DNA of 64,000 nucleotides. Source: Watersipora subatra. Its lineage: Eukaryota > Bryozoa > Gymnolaemata > Cheilostomatida > Watersiporidae. Below, one piece after another: positions 24,052 through 64,000 of the stretch; the first letter of the stretch is position 1, and each line of letters starts with the position of its first letter. A model generated the notes under the pieces. It ran no database searches. It was not told where the DNA came from and saw only the letters and a list, made by a program, of their open reading frames with translations. The stretch covers positions 2,584,001 through 2,648,000 of the forward strand of contig NC_088710.1 of NCBI RefSeq assembly GCF_963576615.1, in the 5' to 3' direction. The position numbers were made by a program, and so were the translations under genes.

Positions 24052-24867
24052 CTACACAGCATATATTAGTACGAGTTGATATTGAGCACTTATGATTGTC
24101 TTTTGTTAGGCGCTCAGTTATACTATTGTTAGCATATAACTTGGTCTAAACGTTATAACCCAATATCTGTCACACCAGCGAGCTTTACACGTAAAATGAA
24201 TGACTAAGGCTGGTTATCCGAGACTTAATGTAACTACACAATACTTGTCAGATTTACCTGCAGCACAAGTCGGAAAAAGTATGTTCTATGTGATTTATCG
24301 TGGTTTAGTCAAATTTGAATAGTCATTTGTAAGGCACTCGCTTAACACCTGTCCGATGTAGTGTATATGTATGTGTTATACTAGCAATTATTTTATGTTA
24401 ACCATTTATTACCGTATTGTTGTAAGATTTGTATTTTACTATATAAACATTCAGAAAATTATTAATACCTGTATTGCGTGATTAGTTAGTGACGAACATC
24501 ACTGTTTTTGGCACTTTTGCATTCGAAATATTTTAGTGTGGCAACAGTTGACCTAATTATTGTGCAGCCAATCAACTGTGGATTTTTCCCTTGGTTTACT
24601 ATATAACCCTTCAGTTTTGTCATTGCTGTTGTGTTACTGTTTTGCGCTGAGAGATATAACACCAATAAAGATACTGCGTTCTTCAACAATAGCTCCGCTT
24701 GAGTTTCCAAGACAAATGGAGTATAAAATTCTTGTCACTGTTTCTGACTTTAGCATTGTGATATCAGCCAGCGTATCATAGCTGCCTTCACTATAAGTGC
24801 TATTGGCCGAACACCAAGAATTATTGCAATTGGCTTACTAGGGTGTAAAAGTTGTGAAAAGGCATCC
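24052..24867. other. Upstream region of YDJC
   Basis: No exon supported. A noncoding 5' exon of YDJC may lie here. The overlapping open frames around 24486-24781 show no family features. Confidence 0.4.
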
Positions 24868-25335
24868 ATGAGTCTGTTTATCGGCTCACCTCCGAGTCTG
24901 TTTATCAGCTCACCATCGAGTCCGTTTATCGGCTCACCATCGAGTCTGTTATTGGCTCACCACCGAGTCTGTTTATCGGCTCACTATCGAGTCTGTTTAC
25001 CAGCTTACCAACGAGTCTGTTTATTGGCTCGCCCTCGAGTCTGTTTATCGGCTCACCATCGAGTTCGTTTATCGGCTCACCATCGAGTCTGTTATCGGCT
25101 CACCATCAAGTCTGTTTATCGGCTCACCATTGAGTCCGTTTATCGGCTCACCAGCAAGTCTGTTTATCAGCTTACCAACGAGTCTGTTTATCGGCTCACC
25201 CTCGAGTGTGTTTATCGGCTCGTCCTCGAGTCCGCTTATCGGCTCCCTCAAGTCTGTTTATCGACTCACCCTCAAGGCTGTTTATCGGCTCACCCTCAAG
25301 TCTGCTTATTGACTCACTATCGAGGCTGTGTTGGC
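24868..25335. repeat. 24-bp minisatellite, about 19 copies
   Basis: Unit GAGTCTGTTTATCGGCTCAC plus CATC. Frames across it (up to 156 codons) are low-complexity repeat translations. Confidence 0.93.
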
Positions 25336-28300
25336 TAGCTCTTGAGTTGGGAGTTGCCTAATCTTGCCTAGTAGAGTTTACTTCACACGGATGCATAAGA
25401 GCTAACTGCTTCTATAAGCCATTTTTGACGTGTTATGTAGAAAGGTTGAACAGTTTCATCAGCTGATGAGCAAAAAGTAGGCCTATCTAGCAAAAGTACA
25501 CAACTTAGATTGTTAGTGTGATTTCTCTTTATAACCAAAATATCTGTAGAAGCTAGATATGGTGAATGACTACTCGCTGAAGTCTGCGGTAAAAGCTATG
25601 ACTAATGGGTTGCTCCACGACCTAGTTATAATGAAAGCGCTGTTGAAATTTAGGTAATAATAGCAGTGTTATCCAGCCTGATTTAATCTAAAAATTAAAT
25701 TGAGTTATTGTTTGTTTGTTATATCTTTGAGAAGATTCTCGTTAAATTAACCGTCCATTTTGCAACCATATTTTTACATGTTCAAGACCAGTTAACCAGT
25801 TAAAACAGTCTTGAACAAGTTAACTGTTTCAACTTGAGTCTTGAACAAGTTAAAATAGTCAACTTGTTCAAGATGCAAGTTAACTATTTTAAAGCTAACT
25901 TTGACCATTCATATTTAACAAACCTTTACAATATACAGCTGGATTAACAAAGCAAACCTTATATGTGTGAAACTGCCTCTCAATATAGCTCTATAGAACG
26001 TTAAGGTAAAAGACTAAAAGAGACTAGTCAGGCATAAAGTAAGTAACAAAATACAGAATTTATCTAAACACAAAGAAGAACAACTTTAGTTTTTAAACAG
26101 AAAAATGATTGCACTCTATATGCATTATTTTTTAACAGTTTGAAAATCTTTGAGCCACTTCAAAACAGATTTTGTACAATTGAGATGGTGATATTTCAGG
26201 GGTATTTCACCAAAAAGTCTGATTGTTTTCATCAAATTTTAACCTTCATCTGTAAATAAACATTGAAACAATTGAACTCTCATTTAAATAGTATAATGCA
26301 TGTAAAACACATTTATTCAAAGTGATGCTACATATGATAACTATTATAGTTGAAACAAATAATCTAAAATTAAGTTGTTATTTTAATTTATCGTAGGAAA
26401 CAGATCACGCCCTACCTCATGTGATGAACTCTCTGAATTGCCAATAGACTACCCATCTAAGACTATCCTCAATTATCTTCGTGTTTTATAGCTATTCGAG
26501 TCATTTCACAGGCTACGAATTATCATTTTAAAAAGTCAGAAACGGACTCGCGAGAAGACATCGAAAATGTAAAACTGGCAGTCAGAAGATAATACTCTCT
26601 GCGTAGTCTTTAAAGAAAAACGATAGGTTATCTAACAATGAATGCCGAAAGATTCATGTATGGCTGTAATATATACATATAAATAATTATATATTTCATC
26701 ATGACGTTTTTCTGTCCCAACTTCACAGATTTTTAACTCGAGCGCATTGTAGACCTAGACATGTGTTAATTTCCCACGAAATGGTTTGAGTCGATTACTC
26801 AAGCATACATGTAGCACTCCGTGCAAAGTTTGTTATATTTAGGAACAATTGAAGTAATGTGTTAGACAAATTATATTTTAGTTACGAAAAATTAATTTGA
26901 CTGTGAACAAGTTATTCATCTGTACATAGTTTAATGAACTGTCGTTGTACCGTGAAAGACTCACCCTAGCAAGGAGTATCAAACCGAATCAGTACCAAAT
27001 AATCGGTCTTTTTGCATATCTTAAATTTAGTCATTGTCTGACTATGCTTGGACGAAATAGTGATATGGAGCGTTCGAGATGGCTGGGATAAGCTCAGGGT
27101 TGTTTGGTTATATACTGAAAGAGATCTCTAGAAGTAATCTACAAACACTAGCTTTTTTTAGAAAGTCTTTAAAAAGTATTTTATAAAACAGCTTTCAAAA
27201 AATAATTTGCTAATTTCGTCAATAAATATGGTCACCTGCTAAAGCGAAACATAGAATATCAGCTGTATAAAACTATCGCGTGATAGTTACATATGGTTGT
27301 TAATTTATTAACTTGATTCATACACAAACCGAACCAAAAAATGGTTGTGGAGGGCTTTATGCTTGCAGCTTGAATTTCAAAGAATTTCTTTAAAGCAGTT
27401 CAATCTGCTGAAAGAAATAGGATTAAACCAAGCTGGAGAAACGACTAATATGTTTTTTTTTAATAAAAACCCTTGGTTTAATTGTTTATCCATTTATAGC
27501 TTGTGGATTAAACAGAATAGAAATTTATTTTCGCAATAAAATAAAAGTTTGCTTTATATGATTCTAATGTCATCTCTTAGCATATAATCCACAACCTTTC
27601 ATTTGACAATACATTAGGCTATCAACAATTTGCTATATGATCTCTTATTTAGTCTCCGAAAAAAAAATTCATGAATAAAGACGTAAAATCTGATCAGAGT
27701 GCTCAATGATAAAATAAAAGCAAGTTAAAATTTGTAAAACAAACTATTACCTTGGATAAAACACTTTATTATTAATAGTTTCATGCTTGCTGAGAGCAAT
27801 TTTCAGATAAAATGCTTATATTAGTTTTGGTTATTTTATAGATAGCTCTAAACTAAGTATTAAATTTACTAAAACTTTGTAGACAGATTATTATGGTCGC
27901 TTAAGGCTTCATAGAAGCATCAGGTTTTAAAATTTGACAACAAGAATTTGCTAGCGGGCCCGCGGACACTGGCACGTTCATCACATCTGTATAATGATGC
28001 TAGATGTGGCCTGTATATGATGTAAAACTTCCCTTTTATCCATAAGGCACAGTTTTTAGATCCATTAGTGAGTGAGAGATGGACTGCTCCAGTTGATGGA
28101 ATAGTTGGTGGTGGAGTCTTTTAATCGCCATGTGTATTTGCTGAGCTCGGTGGCAGTTCTTTTGTGTAATTATACTAACAATGCTTTATGGTTGACAGAG
28201 CAAGTTTTAAATGCAGCTTTTGTAAGGCCAATATAGTTTTTTTCACCATTTTGGTATGTGACAGTAGCTTGATAAATTACGACAGACTGCAAAAATTTTT

Positions 28301-28669
28301 CTTATAGTGAGCAGTTGGCTTTTAAACGGCAGTTACAGGATTTTGCTGATGTTTCTTTTTCGGTTGCTTGATGTTTTTCACCATTCAAGAGTTTTTGGTT
28401 GTTTTTCACATTTCTCGTACAACTATAGCTGACTTTCAATGTGTTCTTGTTTAAAATGGTGTGCATTGGATAGTTCTTGGGAAATTCTTCTTTTATGATT
28501 CTTAAGAATTATTTGTCGATGTCAGTCGCGGCGCGTTTGCTGAATGGAGGTTATGTCATGTGGTGTTACGCACTCGGCTTTTACATGCGTGTAATATATA
28601 TCTCAGTGTTTTTCTTTTGTTTTCTTGTCTTGTACGTAGTTATAATGATTAAAATCTAGTGTTGAAAAA
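25336..28669. other. Intergenic, nothing recognised
   Basis: AT-rich. A diverged internal repetition of GTTAAAATAGTCAACTTG occurs near 25790-25900. No exon-like segment with homology was seen. Confidence 0.45.
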
Positions 28670-29235
28670 TCCGTTTCGCAGAGGAATTAATCTCGGAACC
28701 TCCAGGTTTGAAGACCAGTGATGTAAACCACTAAACTACGATCGTTCAAATGGTGATTGTGATGACACTATATGGGTTGAAATACTCACACCTAAAGCGC
28801 TTAGAGGTATTAATCTATCTTTATTTTGTACGTCATCACCCTGTCTGCACATGCGCTCGTCCTCGAAAAAGCCGCCATCTTTGTAGAAAACGATCGTCAT
28901 TCTCTTGATTTTTAGTATTTAGTGGTGTTGTTTTGATGCTAAAATATTTGCAAAATAAAATTTGCAAACTTAATTATTGTTTGCAATAATTAATTGCAGA
29001 AGCTTCATGTTTTAACGATAAAAGTTGTTCATAAAGATGGCAGGCAACGATAGAATGACGTCACGAAAAAACGAAGGATTAGCACAGTTGATTGTTATGC
29101 GTAATGATTGTTACGCTGGTCACAAACACTTGTTATTTTAGTAAAGATTTAGACTGCGAGCTTACAATGTAAGTTACTCAAACTGATTGAGTAATTATTT
29201 TATTACCAGTGCAACGCCGGGCATTCATCTAGTAT
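28670..29235 (-). repeat. SINE-like repeat, copy B
   Basis: Read on the minus strand it begins ATGAATGCCCGGCGTTGCAC then AATAAAATAATTACTCAAT near 29232-29170, as in the 17270 copy, and ends in a tRNA-like block with TAGTTTAGTGGTTTACATC and GGTTCCGAGATTA near 28745-28690. A third, short match to the left end (GTGAATACCCGGC) lies near 40636. Confidence 0.5.
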
Positions 29236-31280
29236 TATAATTTAACGCTAAAATGCACAATAAGTTTTCACTTGTGTTTACTTTCCACCAATTTTCGTTG
29301 CACACATGCAATGGCAAGCATTTACAAAACACAAAAAATACTGAACTAAAAGAAAGTGAGCATTGTACAGTATCTCTTTCAGGCATTGTGGGAGGGCTTT
29401 CGGTGAGTAGCATATTGGCATCTTCGGGATTTCGACGTATTCAGCACACCGACTGTCAAATATGAATTTCAAGAGACATTTTTGTTGGTGTCGTAAAAAC
29501 ATCGTGTTCCACATCGTAAGGCGGAAAAGCCCGAAAACAGTTACGCTGTAACCCTGGGGTGCACTGCACCTGGATACTACTATGTATAATAGAGATACCC
29601 CTATATATCATTTTTTCTCCTAACTGCAGCAAGAGAGAAAACGATATTTTTAAGGCTAACCACAAGATGCATGTTATTCAAATCGAATTGGAGAACTCGC
29701 CCCAACTTCACACTTGATGCTAAATAGAGTTTCTTACGTAGTGCGAAGCAAAAACTACATAGATGTTTTACTTGGGGAGTTTAAATTATAGGAGGTATAC
29801 GTTATAAGAGTGTAGACTGTATATATTATCAAGTCATTAGGCATTTATACGTTTGACTTTGGTGCATTAGGCATGTTATAAGATAGAGTGTAGATGACTA
29901 GTGCAATCTTTGACTAATATTTCAGATAAGATTAACTTCTGAGGGTAGTCAGTATCTTCAGACTTGAACTCTACTTTTGGACCATAGAACACACTTATAA
30001 TACTTACGCGTGACCTCGTAATACTCTAACATGGAAAGGTAGGAACTAAACTAATTCATCTACATGTATATATGCATAAATATCAGTGTTTATTTGTCAT
30101 TCGTGTGTCTAGTGTCTAGCAATTCAAATCTAGCAACAAAAAAAGTTGCTTCGCAAAATATCGGTTTGGCATATCGGAGTTGTCTTACCACTTTTACTTT
30201 TAACAACAATTGCAGGTCACAAGCTAAGTATGTAATTTTATTATTAATTAATATTACCTTTTGCGTTCATTTTTATTTTGAGTTTTAAAAGCCTTATAAC
30301 CAAAACCATTTTTTAATTTGTCATTTTCAAATGGGCCGTTTCAATTTCAAATGTGCTCTTACACGCTTCAATTTTTGGTTCTTCCTATAAACACTAAAAA
30401 TTGATATCTCTCTTTCACGTTTGTACCAGTATCGAGAGGTACCAGAATCATTGTACTTAAAATGATTGTATTATTACGTTGTATTTAGCATATTCGTGAT
30501 TGTTATTTTATTTCTCCAGTTCATATTGTATCGGTATCAAATCATTTGTCATTTTAATAGAACAGAGTATCGAGTCATTACTTGCTAATTATATCACATG
30601 TAAACACCTTTATATTTGTTTTATTTTTTCTCTAAATTCATTTGAACTGCACATAACACTTTACTCAGAATGTGAAGTTTAATAGAATGGTAAATGTTGT
30701 ATACATTAAATAAAAAATTTTCTGTGTAAAAACTTTTTAATTACCGCGGGTAGCACCTGTAGCTAACATTCTGTGCCATTGTGTATAATGGTCGTACCGT
30801 GTAGTTACTACTAGTAACTAGTTATTAGTAGTACATACATGTAGTTACTACTAGTAATAAACATGGTTACTGATCAGCTGACGAGTAGTGCGTGTTTTAA
30901 TAAGACTAAAATTTTGGTTTTTCGAATGATTTCAAGACTAGTGCACCAGCCACGATCAACGTAACCTATGTTATAACAATATTGCTCAGTTTTTTCATTT
31001 TCAGTTGAATGTGTTTGAGTATGCTGAAAGCTGACAAGTACTTTAAACCAGTCTGTATGTAAGCTTATTAGAAATGTTTATATTGCTTAAATAGCCGTAA
31101 TCATCAGTGTTTGAGCGTGTTATCAAGCTAAGAGAGATAACTCCCAAGTTTACTATTACTCCGAGTGATTAAATCTTTACTATAATAAGAGTGGTGTTTA
31201 TCTGAAGACTCGGCTAAAGGTTGAGATACATGTATCTTGCACAAGAATCAAACTGATATATTAGGTTTAGCAGCTTGACT
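29236..31280. other. Intergenic, nothing recognised
   Basis: AT-rich. A near-palindromic TAGTTACTACTAGTAA cluster lies at about 30800-30860. No gene supported. Confidence 0.45.
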
Positions 31281-31358
31281 CACTACCACCTGCCCCTCTC
31301 AACCACCTGCCCCTCTCAACCACCTGCCCCTCTCAACCACCTGCCCCTCTCAACCACC
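31281..31358. repeat. 17-bp tandem repeat
   Basis: CACCTGCCCCTCTCAAC, about 4.5 nearly perfect copies. Confidence 0.95.
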
Positions 31359-32120
31359 TTGCGGTATTGTGGAATGATTGTACACATACTTATTACATCT
31401 GATAATCTCTCACGGCTCCTTGGACTAGTGGTTACGAAAAATAAAGTGAAACAGTTGTAAAATAGAAAAGGTTAACCTTCAGTATCACATATGTGAACAA
31501 AATTGGACACATAAACTGAGATGGCAGGTACATGAGATGAAAAGGTCTATCACTTTATGTTCATTCGAATGCATGGGATGGTGAGAGTTACGTCTAGCTA
31601 AAAGACATTTTGCTAAAGAACTGAAGCCAATTCTATCCATAGTTTGATGCATTCTCTTTGTCTTCAGCTTTATATGTGGGAAGATAAGTCAACCATTTGT
31701 TGCTTCCGTCACCATCATCATACAAATGACCAGTTCGAGTTGGTGCAAGTTTAATACATTTTATGTTTCGACCATCTTCTACATAAAATGATAGTGATAA
31801 CGTGGTCTTAAAGTTTTATTACACCTAGATTATATATGTCACTCGCTGCAGCCTCGTGTTAGCTCTTAAGAATTCTTTCAAATAACAAACTAAAACTGAC
31901 TTGTATAGTAGTAGAGTCACACGGGTCTGTGTCAGTGATTGTCATTAGGAATACTTGCATGTGTTTAACAAAAATGCTGACTTTTGGCTAACAGCTTTTG
32001 TAGCTAGGTTTAGCTTGGCGGTGTAGTCTGTGCTCTAACATTGTCAAGTGTCTCAGATGTTTAGTTTAGGCTAGCTTTGTTGTGTTTAATACTCACAGTC
32101 TAGATGATGTTTTACCTTTT

Positions 32121-32197
32121 ATACATATGATGCTTTCCATAGACATATGGAAAGCATCATATGTATCATATCAACACATATGGACATATGTGTTGAT
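32121..32197. repeat. Two adjacent perfect hairpins
   Basis: The first has 21-bp perfect arms (32121-32141 and 32146-32166) with loop GACA. The second has 13-bp perfect arms (32170-32182 and 32185-32197) with loop GA. It lies upstream of the first recognised ICA1 exon. Confidence 0.9.
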
Positions 32198-32803
32198 GAT
32201 CTATACCGGTTAAATACAATCTATTCCTCGACTTTCTAGCAACCAGAAATATATCTATGTTCTAATGAACTGTATTATTAGGTTTTAAAATAAATCTATT
32301 GATGATTCATTTGGAGAAGCATATTATTACAATGTATACGCTGTCAGTAAAAGTATTAGCAATAGTATAAGTGTATATATTATTCTGACATTATGAAGTT
32401 GCCATTCGGCGATGGTAGGCAGTTCTGCCCACCAAAGCAATAAATTTCTACACACGTTTGGTTAAAAAATTACCAGAAACCGATAGCATTTAATGGTTAA
32501 AGTGTTGAAAATGCATTATTGGCTACAGCTTAGTCTATTGGGAATCAACTGATATAAATTGAGTTCAACCAATTTTAAAATACTTCTGACAAAATGTCAT
32601 TTTTGTCACCCCGAATCTATAAATTAGATCCTTGTATTAGTCTCTTATAAGTGCCTTTTTGACTTGTCACCTGTATCTGTAGGTTCCTTCCTATCCGCTG
32701 GTGAGTTTTGGCTTCATACAGCTTTTGTTCTTTATCTGTTATTTGCACCTGATTGCGGGAACATTCCAACTAGTTCATTTACGTGCTGATATAATTTCGT
32801 CTT

Positions 32804-47382
<14,579 letters not shown>

Positions 47383-49046
47383 AAGCTTACTACATCTGTT
47401 TAAATTATTTCTATAAAATAGGAACGATACATACACCATTTCCATTGTTTTATTGTGATGATATCCTTTTTTCTGCACAGATGAGCAAAGATCTCACTAA
47501 TTACCAACCGACTCACTAAACACAACTTGTCTCTTCCGCTTTCACACGATGCCCGTGTAGTCTTCGTGTGTTTTATTTTTCTAAACATACGCTTCCTGAT
47601 CATGGTAGATCTTCATTCTTTCTACTCACAAGTTTCTCATATGGTGTTGAATCTGATAGGAATTCTGTTAGGATCTGTTGAATTGGCTGATCTGATAGGT
47701 CAGCTTTAAAACCAAAACTCAGCGCTCTGCATGCTTACACGAATCTCAAAAACTGCTGTCGCTATATTTTCTAATTCAGATATTAAATTGAACACACCTT
47801 TATCTATTCATAGATAATGAGCCATTGAAACCAAGCAGGCAGTGCATGCTTGATGCACATCTCGGGCCTTGCTGGGACAATGAGCATCTTCAGATGCAGG
47901 TCTGATTGTGTCAGTGCGCTCTCTCTAACGCTCATCTCACAAAAACTTGCCACTTATAACGTTCTGCTCCTTAGTCCAGTTCACCATCCCACCTCCTCAG
48001 GGTTTCATGGAAATCTCTATACATATCTAACGCCGCCTCTGACCTCCATTAACCATTCACGCTTTTAATTCCAAAGGCTGTTTAAATTTCTACTATATAT
48101 TTTCAGCTGTTTGACAAGGATTCTGTGTTGCTAAGTATTATAACATCGGGGTTGGTTTTATGTTTGTCTTGTGTATTTTCACTTCCATGTCCACTCATTT
48201 ATTAGACAAGGTTAAGGGGTTATTCTCTTCCTGCCACACTGGCAGCACTAGCTATAACTGCACCAATATCTATTCTTTAATTGTTATATGTTTTCTTACA
48301 TATCTGCGTATTTATGAGCATCCCTAACACTAGTGATATTACCATATGCGTGATAAAAGACTCTTGATCTTTTTAGACAGCTGTATTCACTATTTATTGT
48401 CAATTTTGCATGCTTGGACCTATACCAGTCCTATATTTACAACATTTGCCTTTTACTTCATAGCACTGCCTTTTGCGCTAAAAATCTTGTACGACTGTCG
48501 AGATGTCGTCATATCTTGTATTGTTGTTCTTCTAGTCATCTCCCTATGCATTGTATGTAGAATAAATCAGTTATCAGTTCACGGTAAAATTCTACTTTAT
48601 TGCAATGATCAGACATTCTTCCTGCCTTGATCCATTTCCTTGAAATGAACTTTTTTAGTCTCAGCGTTGAGATTTTTATACAATTGTAGAACATTCGAAT
48701 GAGAAAGAATAATTACAATATAAATATGGTTTAACACAATAAGTGACAGCAATAAAGCATATTGACTCGTATAAAAATCTAATCCAAAATTATATCAAAA
48801 TAATTCGCTGTCATTACGACAAACGAGTGAGACGAGGACACGAGTCGTACTGTGTGTCCAGTGACTTGTAAAAGTAACATTTAGTGCGAAAGATGCCGAG
48901 ACTGGCAGAAGAAAATTAAAAACAGTTTAATGAGAACAAGCGGCATGATAGTGTAGCTCACATCACCTTTCATAATATTTCTATGAGAATAATATAAAAA
49001 TAAACAAGAAAGTAATTAAGAATAACGAAGAGGGAAAATCTAGCGA
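47383..49046. other. Convergent 3' region between ICA1 and RAS
   Basis: No gene supported. An open segment 47814-47899 bounded by TTCATAG and CAG|GTCTGA may be an alternative ICA1 exon. TTTATT near 48596 would be an AATAAA signal for RAS on the minus strand. Confidence 0.4.
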
Positions 49047-61906
<12,860 letters not shown>

Positions 61907-62291
61907 TGTTGGAATCAACAAAATGTGTTGTGAGAGAAAGAAAATGAGCGTCGATGTCTTTGAGTAAAATTTGCTCAAAGTAGCAGCCCACTACAATAAA
62001 TAGGTTGGAAGGCGTTCTATTTTTAGGCTAAGACAACTGAGTAGTACCGCACCAAATTTAGCAACTATATACACAGATTCTAGTTGGTTAAATTACCGAT
62101 AAACTAGCCAATAGTACAGTATTTATAAAGTAAACGAGCCAATCATCCAGATTTCACGTGACGCTATACCGCGTTATTTGAGCTTGCGTCACGGCATCGA
62201 TTACCGCTGCTTAACAATGGCAGCGTGTCTTATATTTTTTAGCATTTCGCTAGTCTGAAACTTTAGCCATTATCTTTTTATTCATGTTGTG
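61907..62291. promoter_or_regulatory. Divergent promoter between RAS and the 62292 gene
   Basis: 385 bp separate the two start codons. It contains two CCAAT cores (near 62107 and 62138), a TATTTATAAAG stretch near 62119-62129, a palindromic E-box TCACGTGA at 62154-62161, and a CRE-like TGCGTCACG near 62186. The cluster lies nearer the plus-strand gene. Transcription starts were not located. Confidence 0.5.
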
Positions 62292-63263
62292 ATGGCACTG
62301 GTATCTAGTTATACTGATGCAAGGCGAACAAGCAATTCTTTTAATAAGTAAGTTGTAGTTTACATATAATACCTTTATCGGATTTTGCCTAATGGCTTGC
62401 GGTCAATTTCGTAACGCTAATAGACGACCGTCACTAGAGTAATAACTTCTATTTTGGTAATAAAAAATAACTGTAGAAATCCTTGTGCAGCAGTTATTCG
62501 AGAGGAAATTAACGCATAAATCAGAATGTCGAAATTTATCTTGATCGTGGAATTTCCTAAAATTAAAAATGCTTAAACCGATTTGTTTGCTTCTTTGTGT
62601 GATGATATTATCATATCGCTGGTCGGAAAATGAATCTAAATTATGGTTTGTCATAGTTGAAAAAGTTCAAATGTGGTGCACTTTCACAATAAGCTTTTTT
62701 ACAATAACGAACAAGCTTTTATTATTGAACCTAGTGGGATGGATCGGTTTTAGCATATGCCAAAGATCGTACTCCTATCGATACTGTATTTTGTGATGGA
62801 ATTTATCGTCTGGTGTAGCGCACTCCATGAAACTCTGTTACCTGCCTAACCGTAATAAATACTCGTTGCTGCCAGTAACATTTCACACAACACGAATTTT
62901 GTAGCATATGTAAATACAGAATTTAGCCCAACTGTATATTGGCAAAGCTTTGGCTTACTTGCATTGTTTAGAATTTTGTAACATTGACCTTCAATGTTTT
63001 GTCTTTGCTGAATATTATTAGGGCCAGTTTACAAACTTTTGCAATAGAATGCTGGGAGAGTCCATTTTAGGAACTTGTAATTATAATGCATTGGAGAGAG
63101 TTTTGGTGAATAAATGAGGTGAAAGGTTGCGTGCCAAAAAGTATTGCAACCCAGTTTTGGTGTAACTTGTAGTGGTTCTCTGTCCAACAACTCCATGAGT
63201 GAGACAGACAGCGATGGGGATTCAGAGCAAGGTGTGGAGACACCACCCTGGTCTAAAGTTGAG
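62292..63263 (+). CDS. 5' end of an unrecognised gene: two exons, continues past the window
   Basis: Not recognised. Two exons fit: 62292-62347 (ATG GCA CTG..., donor GTAAGT) and 63173-63263 (acceptor TTGTAG, donor GAG|GTTGGT). The phases agree (2 nt + 1 nt) and the joined frame is open for 49 codons: it starts MALVSSYTDARR, then is rich in Ser/Asn and acidic residues (SMSETDSDGDSEQ), ending ETPPWSKVE. Low complexity and acidity suggest a disordered N-terminus. Alternatively the first Met could be the one at 63195 inside exon 2, with exon 1 noncoding. A weak third exon candidate begins at 63472 (after AAATGTAG, phase 0, AEMEQSQ). The gene diverges from RAS. Support is splice signals plus open phase only. 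Confidence 0.45.
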
Positions 63264-64000
63264 GTTGGTTTCCATAAGTTTTGCCAACACAAAATTTGTC
63301 GTCATGCGAAGATTTGTCGTCATGCTTATCTAGATTTAACTACAGAAAATTGCATGCCTTCTCAATATGAAGGCAATTTGCTTGTTTCTTCTAGTCCTTA
63401 ATGATTGTTGTTAATTAATGCCATCTGCTGCAATTGTTTATCTGCTTCCTGTCTCATCACCACAAATGTAGGCTGAGATGGAGCAATCACAAGTATTTCA
63501 AGTCTGTTTGCCTAGTATCGCTACTTAATCAGGCTAGCTCTGAAACACTATTACGTACCAGAAAAATGCGACCTGGCTAGTGTTTGCATAGCAGGTGATT
63601 GATGTTAGGTTACGCTGAGATTTCAATAGAAGAGTTTCTTATGCGGTCAGTGCAGTTCTATGTACCTGAGGGACTACTGAGTAACGCTCTACTCCCTATT
63701 GTCCTCTAGTTGTTTACTCGTAAAACATAAACTGAGTGTGCTTTGATAAAAATTAGCGGGAGTTGGCATCAGAGTAATTAATGGTAATTAGTAAGTTCCA
63801 AAAGAAAGAAAACAAGCATTGTATGACAGTCAGAGGTATGACAAAAGATGGTGTTTTAATTGCAGTTTTCTGAGCGTTTCCATAATCAGCCTTTTAGGAG
63901 GTGTGACCTCAGTAAAGTCTATTTATTTTGTAATACAAATTACGAGACTGACAATTTTTTAATCAGGAGTAAATTCCTTGTGAAGCTATAATCCTGTTCA
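63264..64000. other. Start of an intron of the 62292 gene
   Basis: No firm exon. TGCCATCTGC-type sequence and a weak exon candidate at 63472-63503 are all I see before the window ends. Confidence 0.4.

Noticed and set aside
24868-25338. 156-codon Ser/Arg/Leu-rich frame
   Set aside because: Translation of the 24-bp repeat; not divergent in codon usage and no exon signals.
32121-32166. MicroRNA precursor
   Set aside because: The perfect 21-bp stem with a 4-nt loop is too short and too symmetric for a Drosha/Dicer precursor.
48346-48630. 94-codon frame with several hydrophobic stretches between ICA1 and RAS
   Set aside because: AT-rich sequence readily gives Leu/Ile/Phe-rich frames; no family match, splice signals or repeats of motif.

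Overview
This is an AT-rich stretch of an animal nuclear genome: long GT-AG introns, short exons, no operons, many minisatellites and small non-autonomous DNA transposons. The proteins are clearly metazoan. A short dispersed motif (GAGATAACTC-like) that I recall as frequent in molluscan DNA makes a mollusc or another lophotrochozoan my best guess; the window does not prove the phylum.

Five genes are supported by hand-assembled exons whose phases all agree. (1) 4039-20267, plus: a complete ceramide synthase, 8 coding exons, 369 aa. (2) 24051-20741, minus: a complete YDJC-type carbohydrate deacetylase, 5 exons, 296 aa, tail to tail with gene 1. (3) 32804-47382, plus: an islet cell autoantigen 1 (ICA1/RIC-19) homologue with an AH/BAR domain, 13 exons, about 548 aa, 5' end uncertain. 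(4) 61906-49047, minus: a classical K-Ras-like small GTPase, 8 exons, 187 aa, polybasic tail and CAAX box CAIL, tail to tail with gene 3. (5) 62292 onward, plus: the first two exons of an unrecognised acidic, Ser-rich protein, head to head with RAS across 385 bp that look like a shared promoter. The genes are functionally unrelated housekeeping or signalling genes (sphingolipid synthesis, sugar metabolism, vesicle traffic, Ras signalling).

About an eighth of the window is tandem repeat. More than twenty unrelated minisatellite families (units 17-63 bp) sit almost one per intron. At least seven miniature DNA transposons are visible. Two of them lie inside minisatellites, so their empty sites and target duplications can be read directly. 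Two TTAA-flanked copies in opposite orientation bracket ceramide synthase exon 6.

The most unusual signal is that some minisatellites overlap splice junctions. The 30-bp repeat of ceramide synthase intron 4 runs through the 3' splice site of exon 5. The ~33-bp repeat after ICA1 exon 6 is a multiplied copy of that exon's 5' splice junction. I found no CRISPR array, bacterial-style system or intact transposase gene.
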